Virus record (IMG/VR): IMGVR_UViG_3300028198_000009
Location: 1-33,997 of that record
Source: a virus
Strand: one strand, 5' to 3'
DNA: 33,997 bases
Numbering within the stretch: the first letter of the stretch is position 1; every line of letters begins with the position of its first letter. The position numbers were made by a program, and so were the translations under genes. The notes below the pieces were generated by a model that had not been told where the DNA came from, made no database searches, and saw only the letters and a program-made list of their open reading frames with translations. Below are positions 16,975-23,942 of the stretch, in pieces.

Positions 16975-18366
16975 ATGGCAAAAGTTAAAATTCAAGGACA
17001 CGCTTCAGGAACAGGTATTCTGACAGTTACTGCTCCAAATACGAGTACGGATAGAACGATAACACTACCTGATGCTACAGCTACGATAGCAACAACTGCT
17101 GATGTAACTGCTGCTACTTTTAACCCTGATGCTGCACAAGTATTTAACGAATCAAGTGCTGATGTAGACTTTAGAGTTGAATCTAATACTAATGCTAATG
17201 CATTATTTGTTGATGGTAGGGGCGGTGCTGTTGGTATTGCTGTTGTTCCTTCGTATTGGAATGAAACTTATCGAACAGCATTACAAGTTGCTCACTCAGG
17301 TTCTCTATCAGGACATCTTTCTACGAATATTGTTGATTTAAGTAATAATGCTTTTTATGATGGTGGTGATACTCGTTGGGAGTATATCAACTCTTCCGAA
17401 GAAGCCTCACAAATTGAGCTGGGTTCAAACGGTGCGATTGATTTTAAAGTAGCACCATCAGGCACAGCAGACGCAGCAGTTACTTGGACTACTGCTATGA
17501 CTATTGATAATAGTGGTTATGTTCTTATAGGAACAACAGTTAATAATCTTTTAGGTCACGGTGCATCAAACTCTATTAACACAGATAGCAACGGACACGC
17601 GGTCGCATTAACTGTTAATAATAACTCTTATAGCGAAGCAGGAGGAGGAGCACTTCCTATTGGATGTCTAAGAAGTAACAGTTCCGCTTATGCTTTTGCT
17701 GGATTTTATTCAGGTAATGGAACAACTGCATTTGCCGATAAAGAGTTTGAATTCCGCGGTGATGGTCAAGCGTATTGCGAAGGTTCTTGGAATGGTGGTG
17801 GTGCTGATTATGCAGAATACTTTGAATGGAAAGATGGTAATGCTTCAGATGAAGATAGACGAGGTATATCAGTTGTATTAGATGGTGATAAGATTAGACC
17901 AGCAGTAGAAGGTGAAACACCTATTGGTGTTATCTCTGGTAATCCTTCGGCTGTCGGTGATTCTGCTTCCAACAAGTGGGCTGGTAAATATACTCGTGAT
18001 GATTTTGGCACTTATATCTTTGAAGAATACACCCTAACCGAATGGGAAGCACAAGAAGTTAATAATGATGGTGACACAATTACTGTTAAAAAGTCATTTG
18101 AAACCGACAGGATTCCAGCAAGTGAAACTGCACCAGCAGACGCTACTGTTATTTCGGTAGATGATAATGGTAAAACTTTTATGCGTAGAACACTTAACCC
18201 AGATTGGAATCCAGATACTACCTATGTATCTCGTGAAGATAGAAAGGAGTGGGATACAGTTGGTTTAATGGGTAAGTTAAGAATACGCAAAGGACAACCG
18301 ACAGGTTCAAATTGGATAAAAATGCGTGATGTGTCAGATGCTGTTGAAGAATGGCTAATTAAATAG
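16975..18366 (+). CDS. Tail fibre/spike protein with peptidase-G2-like C-terminal domain
   Basis: 463 residues with a good ribosome site (GGAGATAT before ATG). The N-terminus (GTGILTVTAPNTSTDRTITL, then PDATATIATTADV) is the short beta module common in marine phage fibres. The C-terminal third begins GGADYAEYFEWKDGN, continues DRRGISVVLDGDKI and IGVISGNPSAVGD, and ends in a helical segment. This fits the peptidase G2 / intramolecular-chaperone family (PF11962), which assists trimer folding and then cuts itself off. The probable job is receptor binding with self-processing. It is the first gene of a GATC-free block. Confidence 0.82.
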   Translation: MAKVKIQGHASGTGILTVTAPNTSTDRTITLPDATATIATTADVTAATFNPDAAQVFNESSADVDFRVESNTNANALFVDGRGGAVGIAVVPSYWNETYRTALQVAHSGSLSGHLSTNIVDLSNNAFYDGGDTRWEYINSSEEASQIELGSNGAIDFKVAPSGTADAAVTWTTAMTIDNSGYVLIGTTVNNLLGHGASNSINTDSNGHAVALTVNNNSYSEAGGGALPIGCLRSNSSAYAFAGFYSGNGTTAFADKEFEFRGDGQAYCEGSWNGGGADYAEYFEWKDGNASDEDRRGISVVLDGDKIRPAVEGETPIGVISGNPSAVGDSASNKWAGKYTRDDFGTYIFEEYTLTEWEAQEVNNDGDTITVKKSFETDRIPASETAPADATVISVDDNGKTFMRRTLNPDWNPDTTYVSREDRKEWDTVGLMGKLRIRKGQPTGSNWIKMRDVSDAVEEWLIK

Positions 18367-18377
18367 GAGTAACGTAG

Positions 18378-19031
18378 ATGGCAATAGTAATTAACGCAAA
18401 CGATGGCACAATTTCTGGCATATCAGTCGGTGGACTTCCTGATGGAACAGTCGATGCTGGAACACTAGCCACAGATTCAGTAGTAACTGGCAAGATAGCA
18501 GATGGCACGATAGCCAATGCAGATATAGCTGACTTAGCAGCCAGTAAACTAACTGGTGCTTTACCAGCAATTAGTGGTGCTAGTCTTACAGGATTTACTG
18601 ATGCACAGATGCCAGCGGGTAGTGTGTTACAGGTTGTTACTGCTACTAACACAAATACAGCTAATAGTGGTTTTCTTTTAGCAACTAACTCAACTTCTTA
18701 TAGTGCCGCAGCTTTAGCAGCTGCCATAACACCATCTTCATCAAGCTCCAAGATAATGGTTTTTATCAGTACTACCCATCATAGGGGTGACACTACCTCA
18801 TTCACTATATACAGAGGTTCAACTAATCTTGGAGGTTCTACTTACGGAATGCTTAGACTGTCAGGAGCACAAGCCTATTGGATGCCTATAGGACTTACAC
18901 ATTTAGATTCTCCAAGCACAACTTCAGCTGTTACATATACATTATATGCAAGGGCAGAGTCAGGCACTTTCTATATTGGTGGTGACGGTGATATGAAAAG
19001 TAATATAACACTTATGGAGATAGCGGGATGA
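18378..19031 (+). CDS. Receptor-binding tail protein, copy 1 of a duplicated cassette
   Basis: 217 residues. The N-terminal half is a low-complexity Asp/Ala/Thr/Gly repeat (DGTVDAGTLATDSVVTGKIA) ending in KLTGALPAISGASLTGFT. The C-terminal 110 residues form a beta-rich domain with SSKIMVFIS, LTHLDSPSTTSAVTYTLYA and a final MEIAG. The same domain plan recurs in the protein at 19331. Such domains end many marine phage fibres and probably touch the host surface. It overlaps the following chaperone-like gene by four bases (ATGA). Confidence 0.75.
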   Translation: MAIVINANDGTISGISVGGLPDGTVDAGTLATDSVVTGKIADGTIANADIADLAASKLTGALPAISGASLTGFTDAQMPAGSVLQVVTATNTNTANSGFLLATNSTSYSAAALAAAITPSSSSSKIMVFISTTHHRGDTTSFTIYRGSTNLGGSTYGMLRLSGAQAYWMPIGLTHLDSPSTTSAVTYTLYARAESGTFYIGGDGDMKSNITLMEIAG

Positions 19032-19321
19032 TAACAACAGTAGACGCATTATTAAGTTTAAAGCCAAACTCTGAATGGTCTATGGTGGGTTCAAATATTA
19101 ACTGGCTAGACTCAGAACAAACTGAACCTACAGCACTAGAACTATCTAATGAAGTAACTAGACTCCAAGCAGTCTATGACTCTCAGCTATACGCTAGAAC
19201 TCGCAAAGCTAAATACGACCTACTCAATCAAGACGAAATGCGGTATGACGATGTAAAGAATTCAACAACAACTTGGGTAGATGCTATTGATGCAATCAAA
19301 GCAGCCCATCCGAAACCATAG
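19028..19321 (+). CDS. Tail fibre assembly chaperone-like protein, copy 1
   Basis: 97 residues. The N-terminal half is variable (SLKPNSEWSMVGSNINWLD). The C-terminal half is a helix with EVTRLQAVYDSQLYARTRKA and a closing AIKAAHPKP. The second half lines up with the protein at 19944, which has the standard fibre-chaperone ending. The ATGA overlap with the receptor-binding gene indicates coupled expression of the pair. A fibre-folding helper role is inferred from this context and the family pattern. Confidence 0.7.
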   Translation: MITTVDALLSLKPNSEWSMVGSNINWLDSEQTEPTALELSNEVTRLQAVYDSQLYARTRKAKYDLLNQDEMRYDDVKNSTTTWVDAIDAIKAAHPKP

Positions 19322-19330
19322 GAGTTATAA

Positions 19331-19942
19331 ATGAGTACAGTAAAGAGTGACAATTCAGACATAACGATTAACGCTTCGGGTTCTGGACGCGACATAAAGT
19401 TCCAAGCCAACGGAGTAGAGAAAGCGAGTATCAGTTCTAGCGGTGCGTTTACTTCTACTACGATTGATGCGACCAAGCTGACAGGTAATCTTCCAGCAAT
19501 TAGTGGAGCTAGTTTAACTGGTATTACTACAGGTAAAGTGTTGCAAATTGTAGAAGCACAAGCCACTTCATCAGAAACTGCTCCAACTAACAGCTGGGGT
19601 GATGTAGCTGGTTCATCTATTACAATAACTCCGTCTGCAACAACAAGTAAGATTTTACTTATGTGGAATTGTGGTGGTATGGCTCAAGGTGGTAACGATA
19701 GTATGGGAATTAGATGTAGACGAGGTACAACAACTATAAGACTAATGAACAGGTATGGGTATGAATCAGGTACAGCATGGAAACCTTGTCCTTTAGCTGT
19801 TCAATATTTAGATGAGCCTTCAACTACATCAGCAACGACATACAAATTACAAGCTCTGAGTACAACTAATAACGATTGGAGAATTAATAGTGACCCTCAA
19901 ACAGACAGTTTTGTAGTAATAGCAATGGAAATAGGAGCGTAA
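19331..19942 (+). CDS. Receptor-binding tail protein, copy 2 of a duplicated cassette
   Basis: 203 residues, start supported by GGAG upstream. The N-terminus (SDITINASGSGRDIKFQANG) is a short fibre beta module unlike copy 1, then KLTGNLPAISGASLTGIT matches copy 1 closely. The C-terminal domain is homologous to copy 1: SSITITPSATTSKILLMW, YLDEPSTTSATTYKLQAL and a final MEIGA. The sequences differ most in the loops between conserved strands, as expected for proteins that bind different surface targets. Confidence 0.75.
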   Translation: MSTVKSDNSDITINASGSGRDIKFQANGVEKASISSSGAFTSTTIDATKLTGNLPAISGASLTGITTGKVLQIVEAQATSSETAPTNSWGDVAGSSITITPSATTSKILLMWNCGGMAQGGNDSMGIRCRRGTTTIRLMNRYGYESGTAWKPCPLAVQYLDEPSTTSATTYKLQALSTTNNDWRINSDPQTDSFVVIAMEIGA

Positions 19943-19943
19943 T

Positions 19944-20258
19944 ATGAAACCAACATTAACTGATGCAATCAAATCATTAGTAGGTAGAAATACAGCTTTT
20001 TCTACTGCTAATGGTAAAATTACTAATTGGGATTTTTCAGAAATAAAATCTAATGTTACACAACCTACTGAAGCAGAATTAGAAACAGAGTTAGCTAGAC
20101 TCCAAGCAGCATACGACAACGCAGCTTATCAAAGAAATAGAGCAGCAGAATACCCATCAATAGGCGACCAGTTAGATATGATTTACCATAACGGAGATGG
20201 TGGTGCTACATTTCAAGCAGCAATTAAAGCAGTTAAAGATAAATATCCTAAACCATAA
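19944..20258 (+). CDS. Tail fibre assembly chaperone-like protein, copy 2
   Basis: 104 residues. The helix ELETELARLQAAYDNAAYQR is followed by EYPSIGDQLDMIYHNGDGG and a C-terminal AIKAVKDKYPKP. This is the pattern of the small fibre-chaperone-like proteins common in marine phages and cyanophages. It starts one base after the stop of its partner gene. It aligns with the protein at 19028 over the C-terminal half, so the adhesin-chaperone pair has been duplicated as a unit. Confidence 0.78.
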   Translation: MKPTLTDAIKSLVGRNTAFSTANGKITNWDFSEIKSNVTQPTEAELETELARLQAAYDNAAYQRNRAAEYPSIGDQLDMIYHNGDGGATFQAAIKAVKDKYPKP

Positions 20259-20292
20259 TGTCTGACAGACTGCGTAACAATGTAGAAGCCTA

Positions 20293-20589
20293 ATGTCTAA
20301 AACATTTTTTACAATTATCTTTGTATTAGCAGTTGCTCAAGCGTCTGCTTTTGGTTACGCCTTAAATATGAATAATCGTCTGGCAATATTAGAAACACAA
20401 GATATGCAAAGCAGTCCAGAACTTGATTCTATAGTCAAAAACCAAGCATTACTCAATACAGATATTCATCACATTATTAAAGTAATTAAAGGTTTGATAA
20501 TCCAAGTTCAATATCTGACTAATGAAGTAGAAAAAGACAAAGTTAAAAAGCAAGAAAGGGTTAAACAAGACAATCTAAAAATGGGATAA
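20293..20589 (+). CDS. Small membrane-anchored coiled-coil protein
   Basis: 98 residues. Residues 4-24 form a hydrophobic helix that may be a signal anchor (FFTIIFVLAVAQASAFGYAL). The rest is a charged helix, with EVEKDKVKKQERVKQDNLKM at the end. The shape (inner-membrane anchor plus periplasmic coiled coil) and the place beside a holin gene resemble an inner-membrane spanin. No lipoprotein partner is visible. The ribosome site is weak (AGAAG). Confidence 0.6.
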   Translation: MSKTFFTIIFVLAVAQASAFGYALNMNNRLAILETQDMQSSPELDSIVKNQALLNTDIHHIIKVIKGLIIQVQYLTNEVEKDKVKKQERVKQDNLKMG

Positions 20590-20591
20590 GT

Positions 20592-20810
20592 ATGACTACT
20601 GAAAGATGGCATTTAAGCAAAACAATATCACTGTCGCATATCGCTACAACAGCAACAATGATTATTTTAATGGTGTTGTATGTAACTGATATTGAGCGAG
20701 ATGTCGCTGTTCTACAATCACAACAACTGGCTACTGAAAAAAACTTTGATACCATCGAACTTAAGTTAGAAAAGATTATTGATTTGGTTTTGGATATAAA
20801 TAAAAAATGA
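20592..20810 (+). CDS. Small single-span membrane protein
   Basis: 72 residues. A transmembrane helix lies at about 17-35 (IATTATMIILMVLYVTDI), followed by a coiled-coil-like segment, DVAVLQSQQLATEKNFDTIE, up to the C-terminus. It begins two bases after the previous stop. The topology is similar to the 98-residue neighbour, and both could be lysis-associated or anchor proteins. No family is recognised. Confidence 0.6.
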   Translation: MTTERWHLSKTISLSHIATTATMIILMVLYVTDIERDVAVLQSQQLATEKNFDTIELKLEKIIDLVLDINKK

Positions 20811-20872
20811 ATACAGCCATCTTAATAATTGTTGCACAAATAGTAGTAATTTTATTAACGGAAGGAGCTTGA
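20807..20872 (+). CDS. 21-residue hydrophobic micro-protein (candidate)
   Basis: An ATG overlapping the previous stop (ATGA) opens a 21-codon frame, MNTAILIIVAQIVVILLTEG plus Ala. It is almost wholly a membrane helix. There is no clear ribosome site, so expression would depend on coupling. Its stop lies immediately before the next small membrane gene. It may instead be chance coding in AT-rich DNA. Confidence 0.4.
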   Translation: MNTAILIIVAQIVVILLTEGA

Positions 20873-20873
20873 T

Positions 20874-20972
20874 ATGAATGAAAAAATAATGGACTTAATA
20901 AAGAAAAATAGATCACTATCAATATTTGTCGCGATCGTAGTTGTTGGCATGTTGGTAAATCTTCTCGGCTAG
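20874..20972 (+). CDS. 32-residue single-span membrane protein
   Basis: The ATG follows a strong GGAAGGAG at 20861-20868. The protein has a basic N-terminus (MNEKIMDLIKKNRS) and one membrane helix (LSIFVAIVVVGMLVNLLG). Its stop shares a base with the GTG start of the holin-like gene. The good ribosome site makes it likely to be translated. A holin regulator or antiholin is a guess from position. Confidence 0.6.
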   Translation: MNEKIMDLIKKNRSLSIFVAIVVVGMLVNLLG

Positions 20973-21406
20973 TGTTTGGAATTCCCCTTGAAGTAGTTAC
21001 TATGCTGGGTAGCACAGTAGGAGGGGCAGTGATGCGTATCTGGTCCCAATCTAATGCTGACAAAGCTGAACAATGGAAGATGGCCCTGGAAGCTGGTAGA
21101 GAAAATGAATTATCAAGATCAGCTGCAAGAGAGTGGAGTACACCTCACGCTAACTGGACTCGTAAATTCTTAGTCGTTTCATTTATGGCAATGGCTATGT
21201 TTCTAATACTTGCTCCGTTACTAGGGCAGACAAGCCAAGTCCCAGTAATTTCAACTGAAGGTTTTAAAATTCTTTTCCTGGACTTTACAAAAGAAGTTAC
21301 GCAGTATGTTGAGCTAGAAGGAATCGTTACACCAGAGTGGTTAAGTCACGCAATCATGGCTGTCGTAGGCCTATATTTTGGGAGTAGCATTTCCTCTCGT
21401 AGATAA
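20972..21406 (+). CDS. Three-helix holin-like protein (GTA_holin_3TM type)
   Basis: 144 residues, GTG start overlapping the previous stop. Hydrophobic segments lie at about 5-18 (weak), 67-86 (FLVVSFMAMAMFLILAPLL) and 124-139 (LSHAIMAVVGLYFGSS). Between the first two is a charged helix with WSQSNADKAEQWKMALEAG and a conserved HANWTRKFLV segment. This fits the 3TM holin family first seen in gene transfer agents (PF11351). It would make lesions in the inner membrane at the end of infection. No endolysin gene is recognised next to it. Confidence 0.75.
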   Translation: MFGIPLEVVTMLGSTVGGAVMRIWSQSNADKAEQWKMALEAGRENELSRSAAREWSTPHANWTRKFLVVSFMAMAMFLILAPLLGQTSQVPVISTEGFKILFLDFTKEVTQYVELEGIVTPEWLSHAIMAVVGLYFGSSISSRR

Positions 21407-22560
21407 TGAAACATTTATTAGAGTTTTGTAATACAGACGTTCAGCGTAAAAAAATAGAGCTATATATAAAGTATGGCAATATGCGAAAGGCTGGTGAAGA
21501 GCTTGGTGTTTCTCATCAAAATATCTCTAAAACAATTAAGACTATACAAAAGCGAGCAGCTGTTAAGGGTATTGCTCCGGAAGCTGATTTAAATCACGTT
21601 GCTCCCCAGGGATTTAATGTTAAAGGAACATCTACTTTATATGATGAAGATGGCCAGGTAAAGATCCAATGGGTAAAGACGCAGCAAGATGGATTAGATC
21701 CAGAGGAAGTTGCTAATGTTTTTAATGAAATGTTGGCAGATTTTTCTGCTGCGCCTGTGTCCCCTCCTAAAGAAGTTGAAGCAGATCTCCTTGCAGTTTA
21801 TCCAATTGGAGATCCTCATATTGGAATGCTGGCCCATAGAGAGGAAGCTGGAGAGGACTTTGATTTAAAGATTGCTACTCGTGATTTACAAAAAGCTACT
21901 AAGATGTTAGTTGAGAGATCACCTAATACTGACGAGGCAGTCGTGCTGGGCCTCGGTGATTTCTATCATTCTGATAACCCACAAAATAGAACAGAGCGAG
22001 GAGGTAATGCTTTAGACGTAGATGGTAGATGGCACAAGGTTTTAAAGGTTGGTATTAACTTAATGATCGAGCTTGTTATGTCCGCACTAGCTAAACACAA
22101 GCATGTCACAGTTAAAAATATTTGTGGAAATCATGACTCCAATTCTGCCCATTTCTTGGGAATTGCAATGGAAGCTTACTTTAGAAATGAACCTAGGGTA
22201 ACAATTGACACTTCACCATCTAAGTTTTGGTATTTCGAATTTGGAAAAATACTAATTGGCAGCACGCATGGTGACACTGCTAAACCAGAAAAGCTCCCAG
22301 GAATTATGGCTGCAGACCAGCCAGAAAGATGGGGCAAAGCAAATTTTAGATATTGGTACACTGGCCATATCCATAACAAACAAGCAATGGAATTTCCTGG
22401 TGTACTCTGGGAGTCATTTAGAACTTTAGCTGCTAAAGATGCTTGGCATTCTTCCATGGGATATAGATCCTCGCGCGACATGAGCTGCATAATTCATCAT
22501 AAAGAATATGGAGAGATCGGAAGGAATACTGCTTCTTTACAACTTATAAGATCTCAGTAA
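21406..22560 (+). CDS. HTH-metallophosphoesterase fusion protein
   Basis: 384 residues. Residues 1-50 are a helix-turn-helix of the sigma-factor type (GNMRKAGEELGVSHQNISKT). The C-terminal domain is a calcineurin-like phosphoesterase with all main metal motifs: GDPHIG at 135-140, GD at 184-185, GNHD at 241-244, THGD at 297-300 and GHIH at 320-323. Such fusions occur in many phages, but the substrate is not established; DNA or nucleotide is plausible given the HTH. It starts in the holin stop (TAATG). Its 3' end overlaps the integrase gene, on the opposite strand, by 17 bases. Confidence 0.85.
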   Translation: MKHLLEFCNTDVQRKKIELYIKYGNMRKAGEELGVSHQNISKTIKTIQKRAAVKGIAPEADLNHVAPQGFNVKGTSTLYDEDGQVKIQWVKTQQDGLDPEEVANVFNEMLADFSAAPVSPPKEVEADLLAVYPIGDPHIGMLAHREEAGEDFDLKIATRDLQKATKMLVERSPNTDEAVVLGLGDFYHSDNPQNRTERGGNALDVDGRWHKVLKVGINLMIELVMSALAKHKHVTVKNICGNHDSNSAHFLGIAMEAYFRNEPRVTIDTSPSKFWYFEFGKILIGSTHGDTAKPEKLPGIMAADQPERWGKANFRYWYTGHIHNKQAMEFPGVLWESFRTLAAKDAWHSSMGYRSSRDMSCIIHHKEYGEIGRNTASLQLIRSQ

Positions 22561-23686
22561 CCCAATCCAGGGACTTCTCAATATAAGCAGCTTTGTTTGT
22601 TATATCTGTTGGAGATCCGTAAAGCTCTGATACTGAACTGGCCCAACCACCTAATTCTTTTCTCATGTACTCTGGACATTCTACTGATCTTAACCTGGTA
22701 GCTAGTGTGTGGCGAAACGAATGTGAGGTTGGAGATCCTGGTCCAAGTATTCTATGTAGCCTATTATTTACATTTGCATTAGCAGTATCTTTACCACGAT
22801 CTTTCTTTAGCCATCTTGGAAAAATCCACTCTTCTGTAAGATCTAAAGATTTTGCTGCAGCCAGGGAAGATCCGACCAGGGGAATGATCCTTTGTGAGCT
22901 TCTATTCTTTAGCCTACGCATAGGATTCTTGTGCAAGATGACATGTGGTATTCGGCCCAGGCTTATGTCACGAGAAGCTAATCCTACTGCTTCTGAAGAT
23001 CTCATGCCAGTGTCAATTAATAATCCTATGATCTGTTCAGTTTTGTTATCAGATCCTCCAACAACATCTCTTAATAAATCTAATTGATCTGAGCTAAAAT
23101 CATCTCGCTCTTCACTATCTAATCCTAGGTTTGGTATGTTTAATTTTCGGAAACGATGGAAGTGATCAATCTCATGTTCTTCATAAACTAAATTAAAAAC
23201 AGCACAGATCGAATTTAATTCTCGACGTACAGAAGTTGTCTTGACAGATCTTAAACGATCTCTTATAAAACTATTGATCTCAACTTTAGAATAATCATGT
23301 GGTGGATGATCTCCTAAATTATCAGTTAAATATCCTATGTTCCTAACGACATCATCATAAGCTTTTGTAGTTTTATCTAATCCTTTTAGTTCAGCATAAG
23401 CTTCAATAAAATCAGAAGCAGCTTCTAACTCTTTTTGTTTTTTTCTAAATGGATCTATACCTAAAGCAAACTGTTTTCTATATTCTCTTACTTGATCTCG
23501 TGCTTCAGCTAATTCTATTTCTGGATATTTGCCCAGGCTTTTAGAAGTTTTTTTAAAACGAAATCTCCATGTTTTTCCACCACCTTCAGCAGCTGGACCA
23601 ACCCTTAAATACAAGCCATCATAATCTGAAACCCATTGCGGTTTGTCAGTAGGCTTTATAGATTTAATTTTACGATCATTTAACAT
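22544..23686 (-). CDS. int: Tyrosine integrase (P4-like)
   Basis: 380 residues. The N-terminus (KIKSIKPTDKPQWVSDYDGL) is the DUF4102-type arm-binding domain of P4-like integrases. The catalytic domain shows R229 in IDTGMRSSEA, H322 and R325 in SHSFRHTLATRL, Trp348 in place of the second His (LGGWASS), and the likely nucleophile Y356 in VSELYGS. It recombines attP with the bacterial tRNA site. A 10-base repeat thought to be its arm site lies just upstream of the start, so the protein may repress its own gene. The 3' end overlaps the convergent phosphoesterase gene. Confidence 0.95.
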   Translation of the reverse strand: MLNDRKIKSIKPTDKPQWVSDYDGLYLRVGPAAEGGGKTWRFRFKKTSKSLGKYPEIELAEARDQVREYRKQFALGIDPFRKKQKELEAASDFIEAYAELKGLDKTTKAYDDVVRNIGYLTDNLGDHPPHDYSKVEINSFIRDRLRSVKTTSVRRELNSICAVFNLVYEEHEIDHFHRFRKLNIPNLGLDSEERDDFSSDQLDLLRDVVGGSDNKTEQIIGLLIDTGMRSSEAVGLASRDISLGRIPHVILHKNPMRRLKNRSSQRIIPLVGSSLAAAKSLDLTEEWIFPRWLKKDRGKDTANANVNNRLHRILGPGSPTSHSFRHTLATRLRSVECPEYMRKELGGWASSVSELYGSPTDITNKAAYIEKSLDWVTEIL

Positions 23687-23694
23687 ATTGTTCC

Positions 23695-23716
23695 ACTGGC
23701 ACAGTTACTGGCACAG
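23695..23716. repeat. Arm-type integrase sites, integrase side
   Basis: Two direct copies of ACTGGCACAG (23695-23704 and 23707-23716) with a 12-base period. The same pair, in the same orientation and spacing, occurs at 23915-23936. The copies lie 9 bases upstream of the integrase start codon. Confidence 0.8.
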
Positions 23717-23746
23717 TTTACAGTAATATTAGACAATAGGAAAGAG

Positions 23747-23775
23747 AGTGTATGATAGGCTACAATAATTATCAA
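23747..23775 (-). promoter_or_regulatory. Candidate integrase promoter
   Basis: On the minus strand, TTGATA (23770-23775) and TACACT (23747-23752) are 17 bases apart and point into the integrase gene. The spacer contains TTGTAGC, a motif also seen in the immunity region. It lies downstream of the attP terminator, so integrase would be transcribed independently of the early operon and of the host tRNA. Confidence 0.4.
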
Positions 23776-23802
23776 TGTAAAGAATACTTGACATTCAGAC
23801 AC

Positions 23803-23826
23803 AAAAAAGCAGCCATTAAGACTGCT
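23803..23826 (-). terminator. Intrinsic terminator beside attP
   Basis: On the minus strand, AGCAGTC pairs with GGCTGCT (one G-T pair) around a five-base loop, and TTTTTT follows. It begins 14 bases past the end of the tRNA-like core, where a tRNA gene's own terminator would be. It would stop leftward transcription before the integrase gene. Confidence 0.75.
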
Positions 23827-23840
23827 TGATAGTTTTTGCT

Positions 23841-23860
23841 TGGTGCCCGGGGCCGGAATC
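23841..23860 (-). other. attP: attP core: tRNA 3' end
   Basis: Minus-strand reading is GATTCCGGCCCCGGGCACCA: end of a T-loop (GATT), the T-stem 3' strand CCGGC, the acceptor 3' strand CCCGGGC, the discriminator A, then CCA. No other tRNA parts are present, so this is a fragment that restores the host gene after integration. A host acceptor beginning GCCCGGG, as in many tRNA-Phe genes, is implied. The extent of the crossover region cannot be seen without the host site. Confidence 0.82.
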
Positions 23861-23914
23861 TAACTAATTGACTAGAGCCCTGTTACAAAAGGATTTACAA
23901 AATTTTTAAGATTT

Positions 23915-23936
23915 ACTGGCACAGTTACTGGCACAA
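23915..23936. repeat. Arm-type integrase sites, excisionase side
   Basis: Copies ACTGGCACAG (23915-23924) and ACTGGCACAA (23927-23936) repeat the integrase-side pair with the same 12-base period. They lie between the tRNA core and the end of the excisionase gene, 55 bases from the core. Confidence 0.8.
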
Positions 23937-23942
23937 TTTGAT

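Noticed and set aside
18359-18652. Antisense ORF in the receptor-binding gene (also 19228-19566)
   Set aside because: Both lie opposite conserved fibre proteins, in low-complexity DNA, and have no start signals.
15298-20258. Diversity-generating retroelement near the fibre genes, suggested by BPP-1-like features
   Set aside because: No reverse transcriptase ORF and no template/variable repeat pair was found in the window.
22665-23087. 140-residue ORF opposite the integrase
   Set aside because: Antisense to the integrase catalytic domain; no family resemblance.
23841-23860. Complete tRNA gene
   Set aside because: Only the last 20 bases of a tRNA are present; no anticodon arm or 5' half precedes them.
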